A stretch of 64,000 bases of DNA. It comes from Streptomyces achromogenes (GTDB lineage Bacteria > Actinomycetota > Actinomycetes > Streptomycetales > Streptomycetaceae). Positions within the stretch are counted from its first letter, which is position 1, and the number at the start of each line of letters is the position of its first letter. Below are positions 1-11,296 of the stretch, in pieces. Below the pieces are notes generated by a model. That model ran no database searches, was not told the origin of the DNA, and was given only the letters and a program-made list of their open reading frames with translations. The position numbers and the translations under genes were made by a program. The DNA lies in contig NZ_JAUSYH010000001.1 in the NCBI RefSeq assembly GCF_030816715.1, positions 2,976,001 through 3,040,000 on the forward strand, written 5' to 3'.

Positions 1-1128
1 GGAGAACACACCACTGGTGTAGCCGGGACGGGAGCCGGTCTTGCCCCAGACCACGACGCCGTTGGATGCCTTGACCCGCATCAGGCCCATGGCCATACAG
101 GCCCGGCCGGCGTCGGCCTCGGTACGGCACTGGCTGCTGCGGAAACTGGGAACGTCCGGGACCGCGAAGAGCTCGGCCTGCTGGGCCGGCGGAAGGAAGC
201 GGCCACGGAAGAGCGCGGATATGAAACGGTCGAGGTCGGCGGGGGTGGAGATCATGCCGCCCTCGGCCCAGGGCCAGGGACTCTGCTCCGTGACGTCCAC
301 CGGATGCGTGGTGCCGTCCGAAGACGTGACCGTCAGATAGCCATGGGAGTGCGGGCCGGGCAGCCGCGGATCGTGGGCGTCGGGAACGTACGTATCGCGC
401 AGGGCCAGGGGCCGGGTGATGCGGGACCGCACCTCCTCGGCGAAGCCGTGTCCGGTGATCTTCTCGACCAGCAGGCCGGCGACGTAGTAGTTCATCCCGT
501 TGTACTGCTGCGCGGTACCCGGCGCGAACTGCACGGGCTGGCCCGCCATCAGGTCGATCACCTGCTGCGGTGTGAAGCTCTTGAAGCGGTTGGCGGCGAA
601 CCATTCGGCACTGCCGTCGCCGAAGTCGGGGTTGCCGGCGCCGCGCGGAAGCCCGCTGGTGTGGTTGAGCAGCTGACCGACAGTGACGGAGGGCAGGTGG
701 GCAGGCAGAACGCCCGGCAGGTACCGCTGGACAGGCTCGTCCAGCTCGATCCGGTGCTCGGCGGCGAGCTGGAGAACGATCGTGGCGGTGAACACCTTGG
801 AGATGCTGCCGATCCGGATGTGCGCATTGGACGGCACGCCTTGACCGGTCATCAGGTCGCCCACACCCGAGGTGCCCGACCAGTGGCCCGCACGCCCGGT
901 GATCCGTAACAGCGCTCCGGTGACGTCCGCATTCGGCAGACGGCCGATTGCGGCCTCGAGCTCGACCGGATCAAGCCCGGGCAACGGCGCGGTGACGACA
1001 GCGCGGGCCGGACCCGAAGGGGCGGCGGAGGCGGGCGAGGCCAACGCCGTGGCCAACAGGCTTCCGCAGGCGGCCAGGGTGATCCAACAGGTTCGACGCG
1101 CAGAGCTGTTCACTGTGGGGCGCTCCAT
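1..1128 (-). CDS. Secreted serine hydrolase, beta-lactamase / DD-carboxypeptidase class (3' end outside window)
   Basis: An exported penicillin-binding-type serine hydrolase, acting outside the membrane on peptidoglycan peptides or a related ester or amide. The N-terminus is a Sec signal: Arg pair, hydrophobic core, then ASPASA near residue 35. The catalytic SxxK is S108-I-S-K, a YNG motif lies near residue 178, and the third motif K-T-G is in GKTGSRPG close to the window edge. This is the class C/DD-peptidase layout (PF00144). The ATG at 1128 lacks a clear ribosome site. A GTG at 1113, nine bases after GGAG, may be the true start and would drop five residues. The stop codon is not in the window. 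The exact substrate cannot be told. Confidence 0.88.
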   Translation of the reverse strand, partial: MERPTVNSSARRTCWITLAACGSLLATALASPASAAPSGPARAVVTAPLPGLDPVELEAAIGRLPNADVTGALLRITGRAGHWSGTSGVGDLMTGQGVPSNAHIRIGSISKVFTATIVLQLAAEHRIELDEPVQRYLPGVLPAHLPSVTVGQLLNHTSGLPRGAGNPDFGDGSAEWFAANRFKSFTPQQVIDLMAGQPVQFAPGTAQQYNGMNYYVAGLLVEKITGHGFAEEVRSRITRPLALRDTYVPDAHDPRLPGPHSHGYLTVTSSDGTTHPVDVTEQSPWPWAEGGMISTPADLDRFISALFRGRFLPPAQQAELFAVPDVPSFRSSQCRTEADAGRACMAMGLMRVKASNGVVVWGKTGSRPGYTSGVFS

Positions 1129-1289
1129 GATGGTGATGGGTGAGGGGTGATGGGACCGGCATTCGACCGGCCCACCACCAGTCTCATCCGCACCGACACC
1201 CCAGCCCATCAGGGACGCCCCTGATCCGACCCCGATCCAACCCTGGTACTCAGTCGGCTCCCGCCCACCGTTCCCACGGCACAACGGAA

Positions 1290-1323
1290 AGAGGGGCGGC
1301 GCCCAACCAGGCACCGCCCCTCT
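1290..1323 (-). terminator. Terminator hairpin after the ABC permease gene
   Basis: A perfect 10-bp stem (AGAGGGGCGG with CCGCCCCTCT) and a 14-nt loop, followed on the minus strand by TTTCC. It lies 12 bases after the permease stop, so it probably ends the ABC exporter transcript. Confidence 0.75.
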
Positions 1324-1334
1324 CAACCCCGTCA

Positions 1335-3632
1335 TCAGTCCCGACGAATCAACTCCGGATCAATCCGCCGCCCCACCAACGGCAAGGACCCGAGAGCGGC
1401 GACGACAACGACCCCAAGGGCCGCCCCCAACAACAACGGCAACCCGTCGCCGTCCCAGAAGACGGCTCCGCCGCCAGTGACCAGGTAACTCGACTCAGCC
1501 ATCTTCCCGATCACCACGGCCAGCACGAGGCCGACCGTCAACGGCAGAACAACCTGAGCCACTTGAACGGCCTTCAGCGTACGGGGCCTGGCCCCCAGCA
1601 ACGTCAAGGCGGTGACCTGCGGACGACGCTCTACGGCCCTGTCCGTGGCGGCCACGAGATAGGCCGCCACACCGATGATCAGCCCGAGGATCATGCCCAC
1701 GGCCAAGAGGGTCTTGATGACGGTGATCTGCTGGAGAGCGGCGGCGTCGACGCCGTCCAACTCAACCTCGATCGTGGGGTCGACCCTCGCGACGCCCTCG
1801 AGCACGGAGCGCACGGTGTCTGGATCCGAACTGCTGATGAGGGCAAGCGTGGCCCTCGTCTGCGGACGGAAGCCCGAAGGAAGAGCGGAAGGCGGGATCA
1901 AGACTGCTCCGCTGCCGGCCAGCTGCGTTGCTGTGTCGTCGTGGTAGCGAATCGTCCGGGACGGCACTTGAATCGTCTCGAAGCGACTCTTGCCCTCCGC
2001 GTTCTGCAACTGAAAGGGGAAACGCCTCCCAGCCTTACTGAACTCATTGTTGGCGTAGTCCGGAATGGCGAGCCGTGCAGAACGCCCTTCCACGCAGTTC
2101 TCAACTACCGACGCCATTCTGCGCAACTGGTCGCAGGTGGCGATCACCGCACTAATACTCTCCGGCCACTTCTCACTGTTGGGATCGGTCCATGAGCTCG
2201 CGAGGACAGCGTGCCCTCGCACTCCTGACACCCGTTTCATGGCCTGCTCCTCACGAGGACTCATGCCGCCGAGTGGCATCGTGTAGAGCTGAACCCGTGC
2301 GGTGTTCTTCGACACTTGGTCCAGCTCGATGAGCACCCCCTGAGTAAGGGAGGCGGCGTACACTAGAAGCACCAGACCCGTCGCCACACGCAAAGCTCCG
2401 CCCGGTTCCATCTCGTTGCGACGCATGGCCAGACCGAGGGACAGTGAACTCGTCACTCGGGCCACTCTGCGAGCAAGAACACGCGAGAGAATCGGAAGCG
2501 TCAACACGAGGCCAGCACCGACCAGCACGACGGCGAGGGGCATCAGGATCGCGGAAAGCGACGTCTCACTGGGTGCATGCCCTGTCGCTCCAGCCACGCA
2601 ATATCCGATGACGATGCCCATGCCCGGAACGAGCGGGAGCAGGCCCCACAGACGGGGTGGCTTCTCCACCGCGCTGCGCCGCACGGCTAGTGGGTTGGCG
2701 GCAGCCTTCTTCGCACCGGCCCTGCCCACGAACCAGGCAAGTGCCGGGCAGCCCACCAGGCAAACCAGGACCGTACTCCCAGACAGCGCGCCATCATTCG
2801 GGTACCACTTGAATCCAGGCAGCCCCACTCGTGACACCAACTGGTTGACGACCCAGTACGCGCCCAGACCGAGAACGGCACCCAGCAGGGCTGCGGCGAC
2901 AGTCTCCGCGGCGTTGACGCGCTGCGTGCCCTTTCGGCTCAGACCGAGCAGACGCAACGCGGCCAGCCGCCTCACACGAGAGGCAGCCGACAGTCGAGCG
3001 CAGACGGAAAGGAACACCGCCAGCGGAAGCAGGACGACGCCTGCGAGAGTGAAGCGGAGGATGTCGAGCGTCGAGGGTTCGACGGTCGGAAAGCGCGGAT
3101 AGCGCGCGCCAAAAGAAGACAGACGCGCGCCGCTCTTCAGCTGATCAAGGCTGGTGCCGACGTACGCATACAACTCGTCTGGATGCGCGAGCCCTTGGGC
3201 GGAAATTACACCGATCTCACTGCCTGGCAGGAGCTGACCAAGGCCTGCGTCTTTCTTGAGAAGCTCATGCACTCTTGGAGAAACGAAAACTTCTCCGGGA
3301 CCGGGAAGGCGCGGGATACCTGGCGGCGGATCGATTCGCTCTCGCCCAGACGCCACGAAGATCCGAGCAAGGGGTTCCGAACCGTAGGGGTCCATTCTGG
3401 TTAGTGCGCGCCCATCTCCCTTACTGGAGAAACAGACACCACCTCCGTTCGAGCAATCAGGGTCACGGGCTGCCTTGCGAGCGTCTTGAGCAGCCAGAAT
3501 CCCAGGAATCGCGAGGACAACTGCGAGGCAACAGATACCAATTGCACTTCCAGCGACCATGAGCAGGAAGCGCACACGGCTCCCGCGCCCACTGCCCAGC
3601 AGCAACCGCAGCCCCAGAAGGAGCTCACTCAC
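1335..3632 (-). CDS. ABC exporter permease, FtsX/MacB type
   Basis: A 765-residue integral membrane protein with the repeated FtsX layout: an N-terminal helix, a large extracytoplasmic part, three helices, a second extracytoplasmic part, and three C-terminal helices. It would pair with the ATPase encoded just upstream to export or extract a lipid-linked or peptide substrate (mechanotransmission class). The start is GTG at 3632, five bases after GGGAGG. It overlaps the ATPase stop by GTGA, so translation is probably coupled. An in-frame extension to 3671 exists but has no ribosome site. Codon use is less GC-biased than in nearby genes. Substrate unknown. Confidence 0.85.
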   Translation of the reverse strand: MSELLLGLRLLLGSGRGSRVRFLLMVAGSAIGICCLAVVLAIPGILAAQDARKAARDPDCSNGGGVCFSSKGDGRALTRMDPYGSEPLARIFVASGRERIDPPPGIPRLPGPGEVFVSPRVHELLKKDAGLGQLLPGSEIGVISAQGLAHPDELYAYVGTSLDQLKSGARLSSFGARYPRFPTVEPSTLDILRFTLAGVVLLPLAVFLSVCARLSAASRVRRLAALRLLGLSRKGTQRVNAAETVAAALLGAVLGLGAYWVVNQLVSRVGLPGFKWYPNDGALSGSTVLVCLVGCPALAWFVGRAGAKKAAANPLAVRRSAVEKPPRLWGLLPLVPGMGIVIGYCVAGATGHAPSETSLSAILMPLAVVLVGAGLVLTLPILSRVLARRVARVTSSLSLGLAMRRNEMEPGGALRVATGLVLLVYAASLTQGVLIELDQVSKNTARVQLYTMPLGGMSPREEQAMKRVSGVRGHAVLASSWTDPNSEKWPESISAVIATCDQLRRMASVVENCVEGRSARLAIPDYANNEFSKAGRRFPFQLQNAEGKSRFETIQVPSRTIRYHDDTATQLAGSGAVLIPPSALPSGFRPQTRATLALISSSDPDTVRSVLEGVARVDPTIEVELDGVDAAALQQITVIKTLLAVGMILGLIIGVAAYLVAATDRAVERRPQVTALTLLGARPRTLKAVQVAQVVLPLTVGLVLAVVIGKMAESSYLVTGGGAVFWDGDGLPLLLGAALGVVVVAALGSLPLVGRRIDPELIRRD

Positions 3633-4351
3633 GACGCCTCCCACACCTGAGCTGTGAGCAATCCGTCGCACATGTTGTAGCGACTGTCTGCTCGAGCTGC
3701 CACTTTCGCATCGTGAGTCACGAGAACCACAGCCGTCCCTTGATCCCGGGCGAGGGTGAGAAATTCATCCAGTACCGCGGTTGCGTTGCTCGTATCAAGT
3801 GACCCAGTCGGCTCATCCGCGAATACAACGGCAGGCCTGTGGACCAAAGCACGAGCCACCGCGACGCGCTGACTCTGTCCGCCGGACACTTGCGACGGAC
3901 GTCGAGAACGCAATTCTGACAGGCCGAGCCGTCCGAGAATGTCAACAGCTGCCATGATGGCTTCATCTTTTCGTTGGCCGGCCAGCCGAAGTGGCAACGC
4001 GGTGTTTTCTTCCACGGTCAGCTCAGGCAACAGTTCGCCGTATTGAAAGACGAAACCGAACCTTTCGCGACGAAGTGCACTTAGCTCTTCGTCAGTGAGT
4101 GCCGCGAGTGCCCGCCCCTCAAAGGCGACCTCACCGCGAGCCACTGGCAGCACTCCGGCCAGGCAATACAACAGTGACGACTTCCCAGACCCACTTTGTC
4201 CGGTGATAGCCACGACCTCTCCTCGCCCAAGAGAGATCTCCGCACTTCGAACAGCCAGCGTTTCTCCGTAGAAGAGGTCAACTTGCCTGGCAGACAGGAC
4301 TTCCGACGTGTTGATCTTGCTCTCCTCGCAAGAAAGCGAGCCCAGGCGCAA
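3629..4351 (-). CDS. ABC exporter ATPase, LolD/MacB type
   Basis: The nucleotide-binding subunit of the exporter. With the TTG start at 4351 (240 residues), Walker A is GQSGSGKS at 51-58, the Q-loop Gln is near 103, the signature VSGGQSQR is at 155-162, and Walker B VVFADE is at 175-180 followed by the D-loop SLD. The spacing and the PTGSLD motif fit the LolD/MacB family. The start is uncertain. TTG 4351 has no ribosome site and lies inside an inverted repeat, while GAGGAG sits six bases before an in-frame ATC about 12 codons later. The gene overlaps the permease by four bases. Confidence 0.86.
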   Translation of the reverse strand: MRLGSLSCEESKINTSEVLSARQVDLFYGETLAVRSAEISLGRGEVVAITGQSGSGKSSLLYCLAGVLPVARGEVAFEGRALAALTDEELSALRRERFGFVFQYGELLPELTVEENTALPLRLAGQRKDEAIMAAVDILGRLGLSELRSRRPSQVSGGQSQRVAVARALVHRPAVVFADEPTGSLDTSNATAVLDEFLTLARDQGTAVVLVTHDAKVAARADSRYNMCDGLLTAQVWEAS

Positions 4352-4365
4352 CCGACTGGGCTCGC
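4336..4365 (-). terminator. Hairpin between the small secreted protein and the ABC ATPase
   Basis: An inverted repeat with perfect 10-bp arms (GCGAGCCCAG and CTGGGCTCGC) and a 10-nt loop, just after the stop of the 4379-4807 gene. There is no strong T-run. It could attenuate read-through from the secreted-protein gene into the ABC genes. It covers the TTG start candidate of the ATPase. Confidence 0.5.
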
Positions 4366-4378
4366 GAGCGGACAGGGA

Positions 4379-4807
4379 CTAGCCGCGGTCCCAATTGTGC
4401 GAGTAAACCTGCTCTTCAGCACAGTTATCAGGGCGCAGGCTGCCCCGATCCCGACACACGCGGAACCTTGCCTTGCCCGTGTAGCGTTGAGCTCCGGCCC
4501 ACATGGACTTATGCAGGGCGACAGCACGATTCTGCTTGCCGTAGTAGCGTTTCCAGCCGTAGCCCTCGATCTTGACTTCGACATACACGTTGTGCCGATC
4601 AGTGGCACCCGCATCCAAGAGACGCCCCGACCATTCAAAAGCACCGTGGTTAACGCCCGGTCGATTGAACTTGTACTGACCGTCAGCGAACTCCACCCCC
4701 GCCGACCGAAGGTATGGGATCTCCCCCTTCACCGGCGAGGCGAACGCTGCCACCGCCGCGCTGAGCACCAGGGCCACTGAAGCCACGCCGAGCACTGTCC
4801 TCTTCAC
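4379..4807 (-). CDS. Small secreted protein of unknown function
   Basis: A 142-residue protein with a clear Sec signal peptide: MKRT, then a hydrophobic stretch, with likely cleavage after AAFAS near residue 24. The mature part is about 118 residues, rich in Tyr, Lys and Arg, with two Cys (in RVCRD and DNCAEE) that may form a disulphide. I recognise no family. The start is GTG at 4807, six bases after GGAGGT, a strong ribosome site. It is first in a probable transcript with the ABC exporter and could be its cargo or an associated extracytoplasmic factor. That link rests on position only. Codon use is relatively AT-tolerant, as in the two ABC genes. Confidence 0.7.
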   Translation of the reverse strand: MKRTVLGVASVALVLSAAVAAFASPVKGEIPYLRSAGVEFADGQYKFNRPGVNHGAFEWSGRLLDAGATDRHNVYVEVKIEGYGWKRYYGKQNRAVALHKSMWAGAQRYTGKARFRVCRDRGSLRPDNCAEEQVYSHNWDRG

Positions 4808-5211
4808 GCCATACCTCCATCACCGCCAGCGACACCATCCATCGCCTTGAGTAACGGACTGTAGCGGTGCGTATGTTGACAGAAACGATCTATCACCGCG
4901 TAACCACCACATCAGGTGATCGACTTCCAGCCACACCGCCTGAAACAGGAAGGTGAGAGGGCACCCTCGCGCAGATGTGCGGCCGGCTTCCCTGCCTGGG
5001 AGGTCTGCCGTCTTCATGCATCGGGGAGTTGGGTTCGGCGTTCCCAGCGGACTGCGTGGCGTATCTACTGGTGGAGCAGGGCGAAGGTCTGCTCGGCGCA
5101 AAAGAAGACGGCACCCCCGCACAGGGTGCCGTCTTTTTGTGGGCCGGGGCCGCCGTCGATCGGTGAGGGTCGGGGACCGGCGGCGGTCCCGGGGTTCGGT
5201 GCCCGGCGGGG
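4808..5211. other. Intergenic region, no supported gene
   Basis: About 400 bases between the start of the secreted-protein gene and the end of ppdK. The left part must hold the promoter for the 4379-4807 gene. The only clear structure is the bidirectional terminator at 5105-5135. Short reading frames here have no ribosome site, no recognisable motif and no consistent codon bias. Confidence 0.6.
5105..5135 (-). terminator. Bidirectional intrinsic terminator downstream of ppdK
   Basis: A 12-bp perfect stem (AAGACGGCACCC with GGGTGCCGTCTT) and a 7-nt loop. The plus strand continues TTTTT and the minus strand TTTTGC, so it can work both ways. It lies about 75 bases past the ppdK stop and is the most classical Rho-independent terminator in the window. 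Confidence 0.88.
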
Positions 5212-7959
<2,748 letters not shown>

Positions 7960-8393
7960 GGGTCTCGACTCCTCGAGGACGCGGTGGCTGCCCTGACGGG
8001 CAGGAACATACCCAGATCAAAGGCTTCTGGGTACGTCCACTTGCGCGTCATGCGCGCGTAACCAGCCGTCCGCCAGCGGATCGAAAGTCAAGGCTTGGCA
8101 AGCGCAGAGCAGTCGGTGTTTTCACCTCTTGAACGCAAGCACCTCCCATCCGTCGCCCTTTGCGCTCAGATGAGCGTCGAGTGGCGCGATTGTTTTCGAT
8201 CGATGAACGATCAAGAGGTGGCACTCAGTGCCACCCCTTGGAGAAGTGCAGTCGCTCCCGATTCGCTCATCTGAGCACTGCCCCCCTCAGGGGTGGCGAG
8301 AATCACGCTGCCTCGGACCTCCCGATGTCACCATGCGGACGCCTCCGCGGATGGAGCCGGGCGAAGGAAACCCGTCCGTCACACGAGCGTGCC
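7960..8393. other. Long intergenic region upstream of ppdK
   Basis: 434 bases between the ppdK start and the ROK gene stop. It must contain the ppdK promoter and 5' leader, and probably the end of the ROK transcript. The most ordered part is the nested inverted-repeat block at 8164-8276, listed separately. A short CCCCTCAGGGG palindrome follows near 8283. No coding potential is convincing. Confidence 0.6.
8164..8276 (-). promoter_or_regulatory. Candidate structured leader or dual operator upstream of ppdK
   Basis: A perfect 13-bp inverted repeat (8164-8176 with 8264-8276) encloses two further hairpins. One is at 8198-8212 (GATCG arms, 5-nt loop). The other is at 8212-8240, with an 8-bp perfect core GGTGGCAC-TCA-GTGCCACC extended by CAAG/CTTG across one mismatch. 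A weaker GGAG/CTCC pair lies at 8240-8258. Each outer arm also contains the dyad GCTCA-N2-TGAGC, so the outer arms could instead be two operator copies 90 bases apart. It lies about 205 bases before the ppdK start. I recognise no known riboswitch class. Confidence 0.45.
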
Positions 8394-9593
8394 TCAGACC
8401 CCCAGGGCCAGCAACCGCGCCTCGGCCCGTTCGGGCGCGTACAGGTGCTCCACGACCAGCGCGCCCGCCCCGACCAGGCCCGCCCGCTCCCCCAGCCGTG
8501 AGGTCACGACGTCCAGCCGGGCCGTGGAGCGGGGCAGCGCGCGCTGGTAGAGCAGCTCGCGCACGCCGGTGAGGAAGGCGGTTCCGGCCAGATCCCCGGC
8601 GATCATCAGCACCCCGGGGTTGAGCAGCGTCACGACCGTCGCGAGCACGTCCCCGACGCTGCGGCCCGCCTCACGGGCCAGTGCGGCCGCCTCGGGGTGC
8701 CCGGCGGCGAGCAGGTCGCGCACATCCGAGCCGGATGCCGCCGGCACCCCCGCCTCCGCCAGCCGGCGGGCCACGGCGCCGCCGCTGGCGACGGCCGCGA
8801 GGCAGCCGTGCGAACCGCAGCGGCACAGCGCGTCCGCGCCCACCCGGATGTGCCCGATGTCGCCGGCCCCGCCGTCCACGCCCCGGAAGATCGCGCCGTC
8901 GACCACCACTCCGGCGCCGATGCCGGTCGATACCTTGACCAGCACGAACGCCGAGCAGTCGGGGTGACCGGTGCGCTGTTCGCCGTACGCCATGAGGTTC
9001 GCGTCGTTGTCGACGAGGACCGGGACCGCGGCGGGCGCGCCGGTCCGCTCCGTGAAGGCGCGGGACAGCCGGCCCCGTATGTCGTAGCCGTCCCATCCCG
9101 GCATGATCGGCGGCTGGACCACCCGCCCGGTCCCGGAGTCCACGGGGCCGGGGACGCCGAGTCCGATGCCGCAGACCTCCTGCGGCCGGTGGCCCGCCTT
9201 CTCCAGCAGTCCGGCGAACCAGCCGCCGAGCGCGTCGAGCACGGCGTCCGGGCCGTCCTCGACGACCAGCGTGCCGCCGCGCTCCGCCAGGATCTCCCCG
9301 GTCAGCGTCAGTACGGCGGCGCGCGCGTGTCGGGTGTCCAGGTCCGCCGCGAGGACGACCGCGTGGGCGTCGTCGAACTCGAGGGTGATCGAGGGGCGGC
9401 CGCCCAGCGGGGAGTCCACCGGGCCGCCGGCGCCCTCGCGCAGCCAGCCCGCGCGGAACAGCCGGTCCAGGCGCTGGCCCACGGTGGCGCGGGAGAGTCC
9501 GGTGGCCTGCTGGAGGGCGCCACGGGTCGTCGCGCGGCCCGTGCGCACCAGTTCGAGCAGATCCCCGGCGCTGCCCTGACCTCGTCCCGTCAT
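8394..9593 (-). CDS. ROK-family transcriptional repressor with winged HTH
   Basis: A sugar-responsive regulator. The first ~70 residues form a MarR-like winged HTH (RGALQQATGLSRATVGQRLDRL). The rest is the ROK actin-like fold, with the zinc site in CRCGSHGC near residue 260 and the preceding GDIGHIRV stretch. The length, 399 residues, is normal for NagC/XylR-type ROK repressors. The start is ATG at 9593, five bases after AAGGGGG. An in-frame GTG at 9599 would leave no room for that site. It diverges from two glycoside hydrolase genes and probably controls them in response to a released sugar. Confidence 0.9.
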   Translation of the reverse strand: MTGRGQGSAGDLLELVRTGRATTRGALQQATGLSRATVGQRLDRLFRAGWLREGAGGPVDSPLGGRPSITLEFDDAHAVVLAADLDTRHARAAVLTLTGEILAERGGTLVVEDGPDAVLDALGGWFAGLLEKAGHRPQEVCGIGLGVPGPVDSGTGRVVQPPIMPGWDGYDIRGRLSRAFTERTGAPAAVPVLVDNDANLMAYGEQRTGHPDCSAFVLVKVSTGIGAGVVVDGAIFRGVDGGAGDIGHIRVGADALCRCGSHGCLAAVASGGAVARRLAEAGVPAASGSDVRDLLAAGHPEAAALAREAGRSVGDVLATVVTLLNPGVLMIAGDLAGTAFLTGVRELLYQRALPRSTARLDVVTSRLGERAGLVGAGALVVEHLYAPERAEARLLALGV

Positions 9594-9643
9594 GCGCACC
9601 CCCTTGTGTTCATCAAGCCTGCATTACATATTGGGTTCTGCGT

Positions 9644-9659
9644 GTTAAATAGACGTAAC
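9644..9659. promoter_or_regulatory. Possible operator in the ROK / glycoside hydrolase divergent promoter
   Basis: The short AT-rich island at 9620-9670, striking in this GC-rich DNA, holds the dyad GTTA-N8-TAAC. It lies between the divergent ROK start (9593) and the hydrolase start (9731), where a ROK repressor would be expected to bind. The dyad is short, so this is tentative. Confidence 0.3.
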
Positions 9660-9730
9660 TGATATAACCCTACGGCCACTGCCGAGCCCCTGCCGCGCGC
9701 GGTGGTCTCGTCGTCTTCGGGGAGCCCCGC

Positions 9731-11296
9731 GTGGATCGCACCGCCCAGCTCGTCGGCCGCGCGGCCGAGCCCACCGTCGCAAGCCTCTCAGGCGTCACAG
9801 AAGTAGCGGACGTAACAGGTGTCACAGACATAGCAAACATCGCAGACGTCGCAGACGCCGCAGACGCCGCAGGCGTCCCACACGCGATCGGCGGCTCCGC
9901 CTCCCTCCGTGCGCTGCACAGGGGAGCGGTGGCGGTGCTGGACGCCAACTGGACGGGCGCGTCCACGGTCCCCTCGCGCGGCCTGTACCCGCACCAGTGG
10001 TCCTGGGACTCGGCGTTCGTCGCCATGGGACTGCGGCACGTCTCGCCGCGCCGGGCGCAGACCGAGCTGGAGACGCTGCTGAAGGCCCAATGGGGCGACG
10101 GGCGCATCCCGCACATCGTCTTCAACCCCTCCGTGCCGCTCGACGCGTACTTCCCGAGCCCCGACTTCTGGCGCTCCTCGACCGCGGGCCGCGCTGCGGG
10201 CGCCCCGCGCACCGTACAGACCTCCGGCATCGTGCAGCCACCGGTGCACGCGCTCGCGGCCTGGCTGGTGCACCGCGCCGATCCGGGGCTCTCGCGGGCC
10301 CGCGGCTTCCTCGCCCGGGTGTACCCGCGGCTGGCCGCCTGGCACCGCTATCTGGTGCACCGGCGCGACCTGGGGGGCGGCGGGCTGGCGTCGGTCGTCC
10401 ACCCGTGGGAGCAGGGCATGGACAACTCCCCGAGCTGGGACGCCCCGCTCGCCCGGATCACGCCCGCTCCCGCCCGCTCCTTCCGCCGCGCCGACCTCGA
10501 CCACGGGGCGGCCGAGGACCGTCCGACGGACCTGGACTACGGGCGGTACGTCCGGCTCGCGGCGGAGTACCGGGACGCGGGCTACGCCGACACGGGCCGC
10601 ACCCGCGCGGGCCGCGCCCACACGGATCACGTGGGCCGCACGAGCCACACGGGCCGCGCCGACGGTTTCGCCGTCGAGGACCCCGCGTTCAACGCGCTGC
10701 TCATCGCCTCCGAGCACGCCCTCGCGCACATCGCGGACGAGCTGGGGGCGACGGGCGCGGCCCGCCACGCGCGCGCGGAGCGGCTGACGGCGGCGCTCGT
10801 CGAGCGGCTGTGGGATCCGGCGGAGGGCATGTTCTTCTGCCGGGACCTGAACGGCGGGGGCCTCGTGCCGGAGCGCGGCGTCTCCGGTCTCGTCCCGCTC
10901 CTGCTGCCGGGGCTGCCGCACGAGATCGCCGCCGCCCTCGTGCGGACCCTGCGCGGCCCGCACTTCGGGCTGGGGTCCACCACCCGCCTCGTGCCCAGCT
11001 ACGACCTGCTCGGCGAGGCCTTCGACCCGCACCGCTACTGGCGCGGCCCGGCCTGGTTCAACACGAGCTGGCTGCTGGAGCGGGGTCTCGCGCTGCACGG
11101 CGAGCACGCCGGGGCGCAGGCGCTGCGCCGGGCGGTGCTCGACCTCGCGGGCTCCTCGGACTTCGCCGAGTACGTGGACCCGTACACGGGCGAGGCCTGC
11201 GGAACGACCGGCTTCAGCTGGACGGCCGCGCTCACGCTCGACCTCGTCCACCGGGACGGGCCGGGCACCGGTACCAAGGGAGGGGACCTGGCATGA
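9731..11296 (+). CDS. MGH/GH63-like (alpha/alpha)6 glycoside hydrolase
   Basis: A 521-residue cytosolic hydrolase of the mannosylglycerate hydrolase/GH63 clan. Family features are the WSWDSAF motif at about residues 95-101, a VQPPVHALAAW helix, HPWEQGMDNSPSWD in the active-site region, and YWRGPAWFNTSWLL near the C-terminus. There is no signal peptide. The start is GTG at 9731, six bases after GGGGAG. Two low-complexity insertions are unusual. Residues ~20-50 repeat a VAD/TGV/AAD pattern from a 9-bp DNA repeat, and residues ~288-312 repeat TGR/AGRAH units. It overlaps the next gene by ATGA, so the two enzymes are co-made. Substrate unknown; a glycosylglycerate, trehalose-like or glycogen-derived sugar is plausible. 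Confidence 0.82.
   Translation: MDRTAQLVGRAAEPTVASLSGVTEVADVTGVTDIANIADVADAADAAGVPHAIGGSASLRALHRGAVAVLDANWTGASTVPSRGLYPHQWSWDSAFVAMGLRHVSPRRAQTELETLLKAQWGDGRIPHIVFNPSVPLDAYFPSPDFWRSSTAGRAAGAPRTVQTSGIVQPPVHALAAWLVHRADPGLSRARGFLARVYPRLAAWHRYLVHRRDLGGGGLASVVHPWEQGMDNSPSWDAPLARITPAPARSFRRADLDHGAAEDRPTDLDYGRYVRLAAEYRDAGYADTGRTRAGRAHTDHVGRTSHTGRADGFAVEDPAFNALLIASEHALAHIADELGATGAARHARAERLTAALVERLWDPAEGMFFCRDLNGGGLVPERGVSGLVPLLLPGLPHEIAAALVRTLRGPHFGLGSTTRLVPSYDLLGEAFDPHRYWRGPAWFNTSWLLERGLALHGEHAGAQALRRAVLDLAGSSDFAEYVDPYTGEACGTTGFSWTAALTLDLVHRDGPGTGTKGGDLA

Noticed and set aside
8217..8235. HrcA/CIRCE operator for the GGCACTC/GAGTGCC-like hairpin
   Set aside because: CIRCE has a 9-base spacer between TTAGCACTC-type arms. 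This repeat has a 3-base loop and different flanks, and no chaperone gene is near.
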